Origin: Mesorhizobium sp. BR1-1-16
GTDB lineage: Bacteria > Pseudomonadota > Alphaproteobacteria > Rhizobiales > Kaistiaceae
Direction of reading: 5' to 3'
NCBI RefSeq assembly: GCF_020165495.1
Contig: NZ_JAIUIE010000002.1
Coordinates: 372,001 to 436,000, forward strand
Length of the DNA stretch: 64,000 nt
The translations under genes were made by a program, and so were the position numbers. Shown in pieces: positions 9,715-19,519 of this stretch. Each line of letters begins with the position of its first letter. Positions within the stretch are counted from its first letter, which is position 1. The notes under the pieces are model-generated. The model was not told the origin of the DNA, searched no databases, and saw only the letters and a program-made list of their open reading frames with translations.

Positions 9715-10977
9715 ATGCAGAAGCCGGGAAGTGCACCTCTGGCGCGCCAGACCATGGCCTTCGTACTGGCCGGCGGCCGCGGCAGCCGGCTGATGGAACT
9801 CACCGACCGGCGCGCCAAGCCGGCCGTCTATTTCGGCGGCAAGTCGCGCATCATCGATTTTGCGCTGTCGAACGCGCTCAATTCCGGCATTCGAAGGATC
9901 GGCGTCGCGACGCAGTACAAGGCGCACAGCCTCATCCGCCATCTGCAGCGCGGCTGGAACTTCTTCCGTCCCGAGCGCAACGAAATCTTCGATATCTTCC
10001 CGGCCAGCCAGCGTGTTTCCGAGGAGCTCTGGTATCTCGGTACGGCCGATGCGGTGTATCAGAACCTTGATATCCTTAAGGACTATGACAGCGAGTATTT
10101 CGTCGTTCTCGCTGGCGATCACATCTACAAGATGGATTATGAGGACATGCTGAAACAGCATGTCGAGGCCAAGGCCGACGTCACCATCGGCTGTCTCGAA
10201 GTGCCGCGCATGGAAGCGACGGGCTTCGGCGTCATGCATGTCGACACCGAAGACCGCGTGATGTCGTTCATCGAGAAGCCGGCGGATCCGCCGGCGATGC
10301 CCGGCCAGCCCGACAAGGCGCTCGCCTCGATGGGCATCTATGTCTTCAACACCAAATTCCTGATGGAGGAATTGCGCCGCGACGCCGAGGACCCGAATTC
10401 GAGCCATGATTTCGGCAAGGACATCATTCCCCATATCGTGAAGCACGGCAAAGCGATCGCGCATCACTTCGAGACGTCCTGCGTCCGCTCGCGGGCGGAA
10501 TCGATCTCCTATTGGCGCGATGTCGGGACGGTCGATGCCTATTGGGAAGCCAATATCGACCTCACCAGCGTCGTGCCTGATCTCGATCTCTATGACCGCG
10601 ACTGGCCAATCTGGACCTATGGCGAGGTGACGCCGCCGGCGAAGTTCGTTCACAACGAGGAGAACCGGCGCGGCTATGCGTTGTCCTCGCTGGTTTCCGG
10701 CGGCTGCATCGTGTCGGGCGCCTCGCTCAACCGGGCGCTGCTCTTCACCGGCGTGCGCTGCAACTCCTATTCGCATGTCGAGAGCAGCGTGGTTCTGCCC
10801 TATGCCGAAATCGGCCGCTCGGCGCGCCTGCGCAATGTCGTGGTCGACTCGCGCGTGCAAATCCCCGAGGGTCTCGTTGTCGGAGAGGACCCTGACTACG
10901 ATGCCCAGCGCTTCCGTCGCACCGACAATGGCATCTGCCTCATCACGCAGCCGATGATCGACGCGCTGAAGGGATGA
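9715..10977 (+). CDS. glgC: Glucose-1-phosphate adenylyltransferase (ADP-glucose pyrophosphorylase)
   Basis: A 420-residue nucleotidyltransferase that makes ADP-glucose from glucose-1-phosphate and ATP, the committed step of glycogen synthesis. The N-terminal Rossmann-like domain carries the pyrophosphorylase signature [20 protein letters not shown] and the ADP-glucose pyrophosphorylase motifs [11 protein letters not shown] and SMGIYVFN. The C-terminal part is a left-handed beta-helix ([18 protein letters not shown] and following). RBS GGGGAGAAG precedes the ATG. The stop overlaps the start of glgA2 by 4 bases, coupling ADP-glucose production to its consumer. Confidence 0.97.
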   Translation: MQKPGSAPLARQTMAFVLAGGRGSRLMELTDRRAKPAVYFGGKSRIIDFALSNALNSGIRRIGVATQYKAHSLIRHLQRGWNFFRPERNEIFDIFPASQRVSEELWYLGTADAVYQNLDILKDYDSEYFVVLAGDHIYKMDYEDMLKQHVEAKADVTIGCLEVPRMEATGFGVMHVDTEDRVMSFIEKPADPPAMPGQPDKALASMGIYVFNTKFLMEELRRDAEDPNSSHDFGKDIIPHIVKHGKAIAHHFETSCVRSRAESISYWRDVGTVDAYWEANIDLTSVVPDLDLYDRDWPIWTYGEVTPPAKFVHNEENRRGYALSSLVSGGCIVSGASLNRALLFTGVRCNSYSHVESSVVLPYAEIGRSARLRNVVVDSRVQIPEGLVVGEDPDYDAQRFRRTDNGICLITQPMIDALKG

Positions 10978-12428
10978 GCACGCTGAACGTTCTTTCTGTC
11001 GCCTCGGAGGTCTATCCGCTGGTGAAGACCGGGGGGCTCGCCGACGTCGTCGGCGCGCTGCCGGCGGCGCTTGAGCCAGAGGCCATCCATGTCACCACTC
11101 TGGTACCGGGCTATCCCGCCGTCATTGCCGCGCTCGAGGGCGCGGAGACGGTGCATATCTTCCACGGTCTCTTCGGGGGCGATGCCCGCCTGCTGAAGGG
11201 CAGGGCCGGCGGCCTCGATCTGCTCGTCCTCGAGGCGCCCTATCTCTATGAGCGTCCGGGCAATCCCTATGTGGGCGCCGATGGTCGCGACTGGCATGAC
11301 AATGCCATTCGCTTCGCGGCGCTTGCCCGTGTCGCCGCCGATCTCGGCCTTGGTTTGCTGCCGGATCTCCGTCCCGACATTGTCCATGCGCATGACTGGC
11401 AGACCGGTCTCGCGCCGGCCTATATGCGCTATTCCGGCCGCCCCCATGCGCCTTCGGTGATGACGGTGCACAACATGGCCTTCCAGGGCCAGTATGGCCG
11501 CGAACTGATGCAGGTGCTCGGCCTGCCTCCGCATGCCTTCTCGATGGAAGGTGTCGAATATTATGGCACGATCGGCTTTCTGAAGGCCGGGTTGCAACTC
11601 GCCGATCGCATCACCACGGTTTCGCCCACCTATGCTGTCGAGATCCGCACGCCGGATGGCGGCATGGGTCTCGACGGCCTGTTGCGGAGCCGCGTCGGCG
11701 TCGTCTCCGGAATTCTCAACGGCATCGACGACACGGTCTGGAACCCGGCCACCGATCCGATGATCGCGGCGCCCTTCAGCGCGGAGAGCCGCAACGGCCG
11801 CGCCGCAAACAAGGCCGCGCTGCAGGCCAGGCTCGGGCTCGATGCCGATCCCGCAGCGCTCGTCTTCGGCGTCATCAGCCGGCTGACCTGGCAGAAGGGC
11901 CTCGACCTGCTGCTGGAGCGCCTTGGCACCTTGCTCGGCACGGGCGCGCAACTGGCCATTCTTGGCTCGGGCGAACCGTCGATCGCCGAGGGCTTTGCCC
12001 GTGCTGCACAGCTTAATCCGGGTCGCGTCGGGATGTTCAATGGCTATGACGAGCCGTTCGCGCATCTGGTCCAGGCCGGCAGCGATGTCATCCTCGTGCC
12101 CTCGCGCTTCGAGCCTTGCGGGCTGACCCAGCTCTGCGCGCTGCGCTACGGCGCGCTTCCGCTCGTGGCGCGCGTCGGCGGCCTCACCGACACGGTGATC
12201 GACGCCAATGAAGTCGCGCGCGCGGCCGGCATCGGCACCGGCGTCCAGTTTGGCCCCGTCACGGCCGATCATCTCGAGGCTGCGATCCTGCGCACCGCCG
12301 ATCTCTGGCAGGATCGGCCTTACTGGAAGAAAATGCAGACCAATGCGATGAAGACCGACGTTTCCTGGCGCCGGCCTGCCGCCGCCTATGCGCGGCTCTT
12401 CCGCAGCCTTCGGGCCGAGGCGGGCTGA
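10974..12428 (+). CDS. glgA: Glycogen synthase GlgA (copy 2)
   Basis: A 484-residue GT5 glycogen synthase with the N-terminal [20 protein letters not shown], including the KxGG ADP-glucose loop, and C-terminal [17 protein letters not shown]. Its length is that of the standard bacterial enzyme. It overlaps glgC by 4 bases and precedes glgX2 by 5 bases, so it is likely the main synthase of the glgPBCAX operon; the first copy at 3164-4675 belongs to the divergent operon. Confidence 0.96.
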   Translation: MSTLNVLSVASEVYPLVKTGGLADVVGALPAALEPEAIHVTTLVPGYPAVIAALEGAETVHIFHGLFGGDARLLKGRAGGLDLLVLEAPYLYERPGNPYVGADGRDWHDNAIRFAALARVAADLGLGLLPDLRPDIVHAHDWQTGLAPAYMRYSGRPHAPSVMTVHNMAFQGQYGRELMQVLGLPPHAFSMEGVEYYGTIGFLKAGLQLADRITTVSPTYAVEIRTPDGGMGLDGLLRSRVGVVSGILNGIDDTVWNPATDPMIAAPFSAESRNGRAANKAALQARLGLDADPAALVFGVISRLTWQKGLDLLLERLGTLLGTGAQLAILGSGEPSIAEGFARAAQLNPGRVGMFNGYDEPFAHLVQAGSDVILVPSRFEPCGLTQLCALRYGALPLVARVGGLTDTVIDANEVARAAGIGTGVQFGPVTADHLEAAILRTADLWQDRPYWKKMQTNAMKTDVSWRRPAAAYARLFRSLRAEAG

Positions 12429-12433
12429 CGCAA

Positions 12434-14512
12434 ATGCGCCATGATCGGGTGACCGACAGCAGCGCCGGCCCGCTCGGCGTGACGCTGTCGCACAAGGGCG
12501 TCAACGTCGCGGTCCATTCCCCGGCGGCGGAGGCGATCGAGTTCTGCCTGTTCTCGGCGGATGGCGACGAGGAGCTTCGCCGCATCCGCCTGCCCGGACG
12601 CACCGGCGACATCCATCACGGCCATGTCGAAGGCGTTTCTGCCGGTGCCCGTTACGGCCTTCGCGCTCATGGGCCTTGGCGGCCTGAGGACGGCCATCGC
12701 TTCAACGCTGCAAAGCTACTCGTCGATCCCTATGCGCGGGCGCTCGACCGGGCCTTCGCCGAGCATCCGCTGCTCTATGATGCGCGCCGCCTCGGCGCGG
12801 CGGAGGATACGGCTGACAGCGCCGGCGTCGTCCCCAAAGGGATCGTCACGCCGCCGCTGCCACTGGCCGCTCGGCTGCAGCCGCCGCCATCCTTCGAGCG
12901 GCAGGTTGTCTACGAACTGCATGTGCGCGGCTTCTCGAAGCTCAACAGCGAAGTGCCCGAAGCGCTGCGCGGCACCTTTGCCGGGCTCGGCCATGCGGCT
13001 TCGATCCGCCATCTGAAGGCGCTCGGTGTCACGACGGTCGAACTGTTGCCGATTGGGGCCTGGCTCGACGAGCGCCATCTGCCGCCGCTCGGCCTTTCGA
13101 ATTACTGGGGCTATAATCCCATTGCCTGGTTCGTGCCGGATCCGCGACTTGCGCCTGGCGGCATGGCGGAAGTGCGCGCCGCCGTCGCGGCGCTGCATGC
13201 GGCCGGAATCGCGGTCATTCTCGATGTCGTCTACAATCATTCCGGCGAGAGCGATCATCTCGGTCCCACCGTCTCGATGCGCGGGCTCGACAATGCCGGC
13301 TATTACCGGCTGATCCCCGAGGACCGGCGCTTCTATGCCAATGACGCCGGCTGCGGCAATATCCTGGCGCTGGAGCGGCCCGCCGGGCTGCGCCTGGTGA
13401 TGGATTGCATGCGCTATTGGGTCGAGACCGCCGGCATCGATGGCTTCCGCTTCGATCTCGCGACCACCCTTGCCCGCCGTGACACAGGCTTTGATCCCGC
13501 CGCGCCGATCCTTTCGGCCATCGACCAGGATCCGCTGTTGTCGCAGGTGATCCTCATCGCAGAGCCTTGGGACATCGGCTATGGCGGCTATCAGGTCGGC
13601 GCGTTTCCTGCGTCTTGGGGCGAATGGAACGACCGTTATCGCGATACGCTGCGCCGCTTCTTCAAGGGCGAGGACGGCCTGATCGGAGAACTCGCGACGC
13701 GGATCGCCGGCTCGGCCGACATCTTCGCCGGCCGCCATCGGCCGCTGTCGCGCAGCGTCAATTTCGTGACCGCGCATGATGGCTTCACGCTCGCCGATCT
13801 CGTCGCCTATGAGCGGAAGGCCAATGCGGCGAATGGCGAGCAGAATCGCGACGGCAACGACGGCAACCATTCCTGGAACAACGGCGTCGAGGGCGAGACC
13901 GGGGACCCGGCCGTCGCGCGCCGCCGCGCCGCCGACATGCGGGCATTGTTCGCCGCGCTGCTGTTCTCTCGCGGCACGCCGATGATCGCGATGGGCGACG
14001 AGACCGGCCGCAGCCAGAACGGCAACAACAACGCCTATGCGCAGGATAACGAGATCGCCTGGATGAACTGGGCAAGGGCCGATACGGAACTGCTGGGCTT
14101 TGCGAGCACCGTCGTGGGGCTGCGAGCGGCCCATCCGCTTCTCAGCGATCCGCGGCCGCTCTCCGGCCAGCCTCGCGACGGCCTCGCGACGGCGGATGTC
14201 GTATGGCATGGCGCCGACGGCCATCCGCTCATCGGCGATCGCTGGAATGACGGCAGCGCGCGCGTTCTTGTCGCCGTCCTTTCCGGCCATGACGGCGCTG
14301 GCGACGCGGAGCGCCTCTGTCTGGTGCTTGCCGGCGGGGAGGGCGAGAAGCTCATGACGCTGCCGCCGAGCACCGGTGCCGGCTGGCATCTCCTCGTCGA
14401 CAGCTGCGAAGGCCTGACGCCGGAAACGGATCGCCGCGATCCGGCGCTCGTTACCGGCCCGATCATGTTGCGGGGCCGCGTCACGATGCTGTTCGCGGAT
14501 GTCGCGGGTTAG
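12434..14512 (+). CDS. glgX: Glycogen debranching enzyme GlgX (copy 2)
   Basis: A 692-residue GH13 debranching enzyme with catalytic D341 (DGFRFDLATT), E377 (LIAEPWDIG) and D449 (TAHDGFTLADL). It is the last gene of the plus-strand glycogen operon, 5 bases after glgA2. Its N-terminal domain (SSAGPLGVTLSHKGVNVAV) is diverged from that of copy 1. A possible reading is that one copy acts in mobilisation with GlgP and the other trims glucans during synthesis; the sequence does not settle this. Confidence 0.95.
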   Translation: MRHDRVTDSSAGPLGVTLSHKGVNVAVHSPAAEAIEFCLFSADGDEELRRIRLPGRTGDIHHGHVEGVSAGARYGLRAHGPWRPEDGHRFNAAKLLVDPYARALDRAFAEHPLLYDARRLGAAEDTADSAGVVPKGIVTPPLPLAARLQPPPSFERQVVYELHVRGFSKLNSEVPEALRGTFAGLGHAASIRHLKALGVTTVELLPIGAWLDERHLPPLGLSNYWGYNPIAWFVPDPRLAPGGMAEVRAAVAALHAAGIAVILDVVYNHSGESDHLGPTVSMRGLDNAGYYRLIPEDRRFYANDAGCGNILALERPAGLRLVMDCMRYWVETAGIDGFRFDLATTLARRDTGFDPAAPILSAIDQDPLLSQVILIAEPWDIGYGGYQVGAFPASWGEWNDRYRDTLRRFFKGEDGLIGELATRIAGSADIFAGRHRPLSRSVNFVTAHDGFTLADLVAYERKANAANGEQNRDGNDGNHSWNNGVEGETGDPAVARRRAADMRALFAALLFSRGTPMIAMGDETGRSQNGNNNAYAQDNEIAWMNWARADTELLGFASTVVGLRAAHPLLSDPRPLSGQPRDGLATADVVWHGADGHPLIGDRWNDGSARVLVAVLSGHDGAGDAERLCLVLAGGEGEKLMTLPPSTGAGWHLLVDSCEGLTPETDRRDPALVTGPIMLRGRVTMLFADVAG

Positions 14513-14541
14513 CGCCGCATCCGCGCCCGCCGGTGATGGCG

Positions 14542-14976
14542 TCAGGCAGCCAGCGTTTCGCGCCGCCCCTCGACCGGGAAGACACGGTCATAGGCGAGGT
14601 TGAAGACGAACGCGTAGCCCATGTAAAAGAGCGCGAACGAGACATCCATCGCCAGCGCCTCGAAGAGGCTGATCCCGAGATACCAGGCGATGATCGGCAT
14701 CAGCATCACCATCAGCCCGCCTTCGAACAGCACGGCATGCAACACGCGCAGCGGAACGCCGCGGCTCGTATCGCCCTTGAGGCGGACGAGGGCATGATCG
14801 AAGCCGAGATTGTAGACATAGTTCCAGAGGGCAGCGGCAAGGCTGGTGCCGAGACCGACCACGCCGACATCGGCGAGCGGCAGGCCGAAGGCCAGCGCCG
14901 CCAGCGGCGTAGCGATCAGGAGCCCAATGATTTCAAAGCTGATTGTGTGACGGATACGGTCGCGCGTTGTGCGCAT
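14542..14976 (-). CDS. PACE-family efflux transporter (tandem BTP domains)
   Basis: A 144-residue membrane protein with four predicted helices arranged as two bacterial transmembrane pair repeats, the pattern of the proteobacterial antimicrobial compound efflux (AceI) family. The first repeat holds RIRHTISFEIIGLL with the membrane-embedded Glu expected for proton coupling; the second has RVLHAVLFEGGLMV and a later ALAMDVSFALFYMGYAFVFNLAYDR. I chose the ATG at 14976 because GGGGA sits 7 bases upstream; an ATG at 14982 would place the ribosome site too close. Substrates in the family include chlorhexidine and polyamines; none can be inferred here. It is convergent with glgX2 and unrelated to its neighbours in function. 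Confidence 0.85.
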   Translation of the reverse strand: MRTTRDRIRHTISFEIIGLLIATPLAALAFGLPLADVGVVGLGTSLAAALWNYVYNLGFDHALVRLKGDTSRGVPLRVLHAVLFEGGLMVMLMPIIAWYLGISLFEALAMDVSFALFYMGYAFVFNLAYDRVFPVEGRRETLAA

Positions 14977-15064
14977 GGTCATTCCCCATCGGCAGCGTCG
15001 GGTCGTCCCGACAAGTGTCCCCGATGGGGGAGGCCGTCCTCTTGATGGCGTTGATATAAGGCTG

Positions 15065-15079
15065 GCCGGCCCGGCCGGC
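15065..15079 (-). terminator. Possible terminator of the GH2/aminoacyl-carrier operon
   Basis: A 7-bp G+C palindrome (GCCGGCC, 15065-15071, and GGCCGGC, 15073-15079) lies about 26 bases past the GH2 stop. On the minus strand it is followed by a short A/T-rich stretch (CTTATATC). The central loop is tiny, so the folded RNA would open some pairs; moderate to weak evidence. Confidence 0.35.
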
Positions 15080-15104
15080 AAGCCCAGCCGGCGCAAGGCA
15101 GCCC

Positions 15105-17558
15105 TCAGCCGCCGGCATAACGCGCGCCGTCGGTGGCGTTGATCGCCCGTATCTCACCCTCGGGCGCGGCCGTCTCGCCGGCCACGAACGGCAGCAGACG
15201 TACGGTGCGCCGGTCCCCCGGAGCGAGGTCGAAGCCGTTATCCTCAGCCCGATAATGCGCGTCGGCGATCGTGACATGCGCGGCCATTCGCTCTGCGGAG
15301 AGCGTGAGAAACCAGCCATGAGCATCGCGCTCTGCGGTCGCCGCAAGGCCGATCGCATGACGCTCACTTCGCCGGCCGGGCAGCCAATGCGTCGCCTCGG
15401 CGATCACGGTGCCATCGGCGGCGATCAGGCGGGCAAGGCTGACATCATGGCCGGCGGGACCGAAGCGATAGGCATAGGTCGTGTCGAAGAACGAGCCGAG
15501 CAGCTCGGTCGCGGTCACGGTCAATCCGCCGCGCGCCGGGATCGTGACGGCCTTCTCGCCGCGTGCCACGGGCAGGCGACCGTCGCGGAGGCAGGCGAGC
15601 GAAAGCGTCGCTTCGACGGCCTTGGGACCGTCATTGACGACATGGAGGTGCAGCCCATTGACGCCTTCATCGGTGAGGATGAGGGCAAGCGGGCGAAAAG
15701 CCCGCTTCAGCGCGTGATAGATCGATTTCGGCCGACCCAGCGCATCGACGACGCCCCAGCCGGCGCCCGGCACGAGATCGCGCCAGAACCAGACCAGCGC
15801 ACCGGCGGTCGGCGAGCCCGGTCGCCGCCATTCGCCTATGGTCACCTCCGCGACATCCGCCGTCGTCGCGCGGGCCAGCGCGAGATAGCGGGCCGGATCC
15901 TCCGTTCGGAGACGGGCGACGTCGACGCCATAGAGAAGCGCGGTGTAGTGATCGCGCACATCCTCGAAATCCCAGCTCGCGCCGAGATCCCGCGGCACGG
16001 CTGCTTTCCAGCGTGGGTGATGCGCGGGAGCGACGGGCAGCGCCTCCTGCAGCGTGGCCTCTTCAGGCACATTGGCGAAGGCGAGGCATTCCGAGGCGAA
16101 GCGGACATGGGACCGCCGCGCATCCTCAAGCGGCCGCCGATAGGCACCCACACCATAGTAATGCGTCACGCCGCTATCGGCGACGAAAGGCAATTCGCCG
16201 CCAATGGGCGATGACGCGACAAACGGCACGTCAGGCCGCAGCCGCGCGACTGCGTCGGGCAAGACGTCCTCGAAAATTCGGCTCGTCCAGGCCGAAGGCG
16301 GAAGGCCCATCATAGCCGCCTGCTGGGCCACTTCGCTGCCGCCGCAGAGAATGGCGAGTGATGGCGAAAGCGCCAGTCGGTTCAGCAACGCTTCCGCCTC
16401 GGCTGCAACGGTCGAGGCAAAGGCGTCGTCGGCCGGATAGTCGCAGTTCGCGAACATGAAATCCTGCCAGACGAGAATGCCATATTCGTCGCAGAGATCG
16501 TGAAAGGCACGCGCCTCATAAAGCATCGTGCCGCCGACGCGCAGCATGTTCACGCCAGCTGCTGCCGCCATCCTGATCAGCGGTTCGAGGGTGGCGCGAT
16601 CGCTGGCCAGGGAGACGATGTCCGCCGGTGTCCACACGGCCCCACGGCAGAAGACGCGAACGCCGTTGATCACTAGAGCGAAGCCGCGTCCGTCCGCCCC
16701 TTGATCGATGGCGATGGTGCGAAAGCCGGTCTGCCCGAGGTCGAGCCGGCGCGCGCCGATCTGGATCGCGACCGGATAAAGCTTGGGCGCACCATGGCTT
16801 GCCGGCCACCAGCGATCGACATCGGCGATCTCGATCGCTCCGCTGACACGATCGCCGAGGCGCGTCAGCGCGACGGCGTCGTTGCCGACCATGAGCGAGA
16901 TCAATTCGTCCGGGCCGTCATAGGTGAAGCTGACGGCGACAACGCCGGTTGTTCCGGCCAGCGACGCCTTGAGATCAAGCGCGCCAATTTGAGGCGCGCC
17001 TGTTTCCACAAGGCGGATCGGTCGATAGGGGCCAATGGCGTCGACCGGCGGACACCAGCCCGGCATATGGCCGAGCAGTGTGGTTCGCACCAGCCTGAGC
17101 CGCTGATCGTCGATCATGGTGGGCCGCCAGCGCGCGCGCCTCCCCTTGCGGCGCCCGAGTTCGGCGGTGAGGCTGCGGAAACCAATCGCCAGCACGGAGC
17201 CCGGCCGGCGCTCGATCAACGCCGAAACGGGCTGGAACATGCTGTCGCTGGCAAGGATCGGAGCGCCGTCGAGGAAGATCTCGGCGATCGTCGCGAGCCC
17301 TTCGAAAGAAAGACGCGCCGGGCCGCTGCCGGGCAATTTCACGCGATACCAGATGTCCTGATCGGCAAGCGGCGCAGGTCGTTCCAGCGACCAGCGCCCA
17401 AGCGCCGACAGAGCCTGCGCAGCCGTTCCGGGCACGATTGCCGGCAGCCAGTCGGCATCAGCCGGCGGGCCGGTAAAGACCCCGGCTTCGGTCGGCAGGA
17501 ATTCCCAGCCCGTGTTGAGATCGATGACGCGGTCCGCAGTGTCGGAGAGCCGCTGCAT
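15105..17558 (-). CDS. Glycoside hydrolase family 2, beta-mannosidase-like
   Basis: An 817-residue enzyme with the GH2 order: N-terminal jelly-roll (DLNTGWEFLPTEAG, then QDIWYRVKLPG and RLSFEGLATIAEIFLDG), Ig-like domain, then a TIM barrel with GGTMLYEARAFHDLCDEYGI and WQDFMFANCDYPADD, typical of beta-mannosidases. The probable acid/base is E409 in CGGSE, and the nucleophile is E490 in RFASECLAF; the usual GNNE around the acid/base is altered to GGSE. No signal peptide is seen, so it probably acts in the cytoplasm. It starts 7 bases after the DUF1839 stop and is the last gene of the carrier-protein operon, which suggests its substrate is related to the product of that module. A beta-galactosidase or glucuronidase activity cannot be excluded. 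Confidence 0.85.
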   Translation of the reverse strand: MQRLSDTADRVIDLNTGWEFLPTEAGVFTGPPADADWLPAIVPGTAAQALSALGRWSLERPAPLADQDIWYRVKLPGSGPARLSFEGLATIAEIFLDGAPILASDSMFQPVSALIERRPGSVLAIGFRSLTAELGRRKGRRARWRPTMIDDQRLRLVRTTLLGHMPGWCPPVDAIGPYRPIRLVETGAPQIGALDLKASLAGTTGVVAVSFTYDGPDELISLMVGNDAVALTRLGDRVSGAIEIADVDRWWPASHGAPKLYPVAIQIGARRLDLGQTGFRTIAIDQGADGRGFALVINGVRVFCRGAVWTPADIVSLASDRATLEPLIRMAAAAGVNMLRVGGTMLYEARAFHDLCDEYGILVWQDFMFANCDYPADDAFASTVAAEAEALLNRLALSPSLAILCGGSEVAQQAAMMGLPPSAWTSRIFEDVLPDAVARLRPDVPFVASSPIGGELPFVADSGVTHYYGVGAYRRPLEDARRSHVRFASECLAFANVPEEATLQEALPVAPAHHPRWKAAVPRDLGASWDFEDVRDHYTALLYGVDVARLRTEDPARYLALARATTADVAEVTIGEWRRPGSPTAGALVWFWRDLVPGAGWGVVDALGRPKSIYHALKRAFRPLALILTDEGVNGLHLHVVNDGPKAVEATLSLACLRDGRLPVARGEKAVTIPARGGLTVTATELLGSFFDTTYAYRFGPAGHDVSLARLIAADGTVIAEATHWLPGRRSERHAIGLAATAERDAHGWFLTLSAERMAAHVTIADAHYRAEDNGFDLAPGDRRTVRLLPFVAGETAAPEGEIRAINATDGARYAGG

Positions 17559-17565
17559 GAACGGC

Positions 17566-18567
17566 TCAGGCGGCCTGGCGGGACGGGGAGGCTTGGCCGA
17601 AACGCGCGCTGAGATCGCCGATCACCACGTCATAGGCCGTGGCCATCGGCGCGATGAAGCTGTCGAGCCCATCATAGCGGCCGCGGGCCATCGCGCGCGC
17701 CAGCTTGAACTGCATCGTCTTGGCGCTGGCCGCGATCTCGATCGCCGCAGCCTCTGCCGCCTCAAGCCCCGCCTCGCCATGGCGTGCCAGCCACGCAAGG
17801 TGGCTCGCCAGCAACTCGAAATTGGCGCCGAGCTGGCGCAGCGTGTTGAAGGCGTAGATGTGGAAATAGTCCGGCGATCGCGTGCCGAGATCGGCGAGAT
17901 GGGCGGCGAGCGCTTCGCCATAGGCGCGGATCGGATTGCTTGCCGGGCGGCGGCCGAGATGGCGGGCCAACAGTTTCTTGGCGACCGCGAGCGTATCGAT
18001 GCGCGGCGCAGATGCTGTCGGCAGCTTTACGAACTCGACATAGGGGAACAGCGCATCCGCACTCTTCGCCGAGCCGGGCGCCCCGAGGATGCCGTCATAA
18101 TCGGCGCCTTCGAGCGCGAAGAAGCTGCCATTGTGGAAATAGTGCATGCGGCGCGCGGCGATATCGAGATGCGTAATCCCGACGGTCGTCTTGGTGTGCT
18201 GGACGCGATAGGAGACGCCGCCGGTATCGGGCAGGAAATAGCCATCCACCTCGACCAGCACGACGCGGCCGCGACCGAGCTGCTCGGCGATGTGATCTTC
18301 CAGCCGGTCGAAGATCGCGAGCTCCTGGACGCGGAGGCCGTAGAGCGCCTCGAGATCGTCGACCGGAACCTTGAAGAACGAGAACTGATCGCCCTCGAAA
18401 TCCTGCGTCACGGTAAAGCCGAACATCGCCTCGACCTCGTAGCCCAAAGCGCCGACCAGTTCGATGAACAGGTCGACATAACAATTGGTCTCCGGCCAGT
18501 GGCGCGCGCTGTCATGCAGCGCGTGCGGGCGATGGGAGGCGGGGTCGAGCGTCGCGAGATCGGCCAT
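17566..18567 (-). CDS. DUF1839 protein, candidate papain-fold aminoacyl transferase
   Basis: A 333-residue protein of the DUF1839 family, known to occur next to amino acid:[carrier protein] ligases; its function is not established to my knowledge. I see an N-terminal ETNCYVDL with C29, the strongly conserved-looking QDFEGDQFSFFKVP, then VLVEVDGYFLPD (D108), a histidine in VQHTKTTVG (H124), and HLDIAARRMHYFHN (D135). This order of Cys, VD-Y-LP, His and Asp resembles the BtrH-type papain-like acyltransferases that move acyl groups from carrier proteins to amines. The C-terminal third is helical. It lies 3 bases after the ligase gene, so it is likely a direct partner. The transferase role is my inference. 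Confidence 0.8.
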   Translation of the reverse strand: MADLATLDPASHRPHALHDSARHWPETNCYVDLFIELVGALGYEVEAMFGFTVTQDFEGDQFSFFKVPVDDLEALYGLRVQELAIFDRLEDHIAEQLGRGRVVLVEVDGYFLPDTGGVSYRVQHTKTTVGITHLDIAARRMHYFHNGSFFALEGADYDGILGAPGSAKSADALFPYVEFVKLPTASAPRIDTLAVAKKLLARHLGRRPASNPIRAYGEALAAHLADLGTRSPDYFHIYAFNTLRQLGANFELLASHLAWLARHGEAGLEAAEAAAIEIAASAKTMQFKLARAMARGRYDGLDSFIAPMATAYDVVIGDLSARFGQASPSRQAA

Positions 18568-18570
18568 CGG

Positions 18571-19518
18571 TCAGCCCCAGAGTACGGCGCGGACCGATTG
18601 CGGCCAGTCGGCGACCTTCATGCCGTGATGGCGGAAGAGCGCCAACGCCACCCGTTCGAGGCCGAAGCCGACACAGGCCGAATGCGCGGGCGCGCCATCC
18701 GCCTGCTGGATGCCCCAGAGCGTGCCGAAATGGTCCTGATGATAGTTGAACGAGAGACAGGCGGTTGGCTTCTCGTTGGCGACGGGGATCAGAAGTTCGA
18801 ATTTGAGCCCCTGGTCGCGCTGATTGTTGGCCAGCATCTTGCCGGCGCGGCCGAAGAACGGATCGTTGGCCAGGTCGATTTCGCAAGAAAGGCCCAGCGA
18901 GCGGATCAGTTCGGGGCCACGCTCCAGCCAGCTTTCGCGGAAGGCGCGGACTTCTTCCGGCGAACCGATGCGGACATATTCCCGCATGCGGAAAAGCTGC
19001 ATGCGCGCCGGATCCTGTGACGGCTCGTGGCGGAAACAGTAGGATTTCAAGTCGAACAGCACGCCGCCTTCCGGCATCGGGCCGCGCTTCGCGACGGTCG
19101 GATAAAGCGGATAGCAGGCGGCCGGCGTCAGCACGACATCGGTGGCCTGCTGCAGCTCGGTCCAGTCCTCGCCATTCGCCAGCATCTGCAGGAGACGCGC
19201 GTGATCGGCCTCGCCGCCCATGAAGGAATGCACGCAGCCGGCGAGCTGCGGGAAGCTCTTGAGATAGCCGGACTTTTCCAGCATCGGCCGCGGCATGCCC
19301 GGCGGGAAATGAATGCGCTCGGCCTTGTCGGCGCCGGCATAGCGCGTGACGAGGGCTTCGAAACGCTCGATCACCTCCTCGAAATCGCCTGAGCGGCCAT
19401 AAAGGCCGTCGACGCCCGTCTCGGTGAGGACACCTGCGGTAAAGAGTTGGTCGAGGAACGCCTTCGCGCCAATCGGGCCCTCGGCGGATGGGGTCGCGGT
19501 CTGCGGCGCAGCGTCCAT
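18571..19518 (-). CDS. Amino acid:[carrier protein] ligase, seryl-tRNA synthetase-like
   Basis: A 315-residue class II synthetase catalytic core. Motif 2 ([21 protein letters not shown]) and motif 3 ([13 protein letters not shown]) are clear. Zinc ligands typical of archaeal-type SerRS and of this family are C135, E180 and C282. The N-terminal tRNA-binding helical domain of true SerRS is absent. Characterised homologues from Bradyrhizobium and Agrobacterium activate glycine or alanine with ATP and transfer it to the phosphopantetheine of a small carrier protein rather than to tRNA. The carrier is encoded two genes upstream (20713-20958). The gene is separated from the dehydrogenase by 1 base and from DUF1839 by 3, so it is part of one operon. 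Confidence 0.92.
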   Translation of the reverse strand: MDAAPQTATPSAEGPIGAKAFLDQLFTAGVLTETGVDGLYGRSGDFEEVIERFEALVTRYAGADKAERIHFPPGMPRPMLEKSGYLKSFPQLAGCVHSFMGGEADHARLLQMLANGEDWTELQQATDVVLTPAACYPLYPTVAKRGPMPEGGVLFDLKSYCFRHEPSQDPARMQLFRMREYVRIGSPEEVRAFRESWLERGPELIRSLGLSCEIDLANDPFFGRAGKMLANNQRDQGLKFELLIPVANEKPTACLSFNYHQDHFGTLWGIQQADGAPAHSACVGFGLERVALALFRHHGMKVADWPQSVRAVLWG

Positions 19519-19519
19519 G

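Noticed and set aside
18571-19518. Second seryl-tRNA synthetase (serS)
   Set aside because: Only the class II catalytic core is present, at 315 residues, without the tRNA-binding coiled-coil arm, and it is beside a carrier protein gene.
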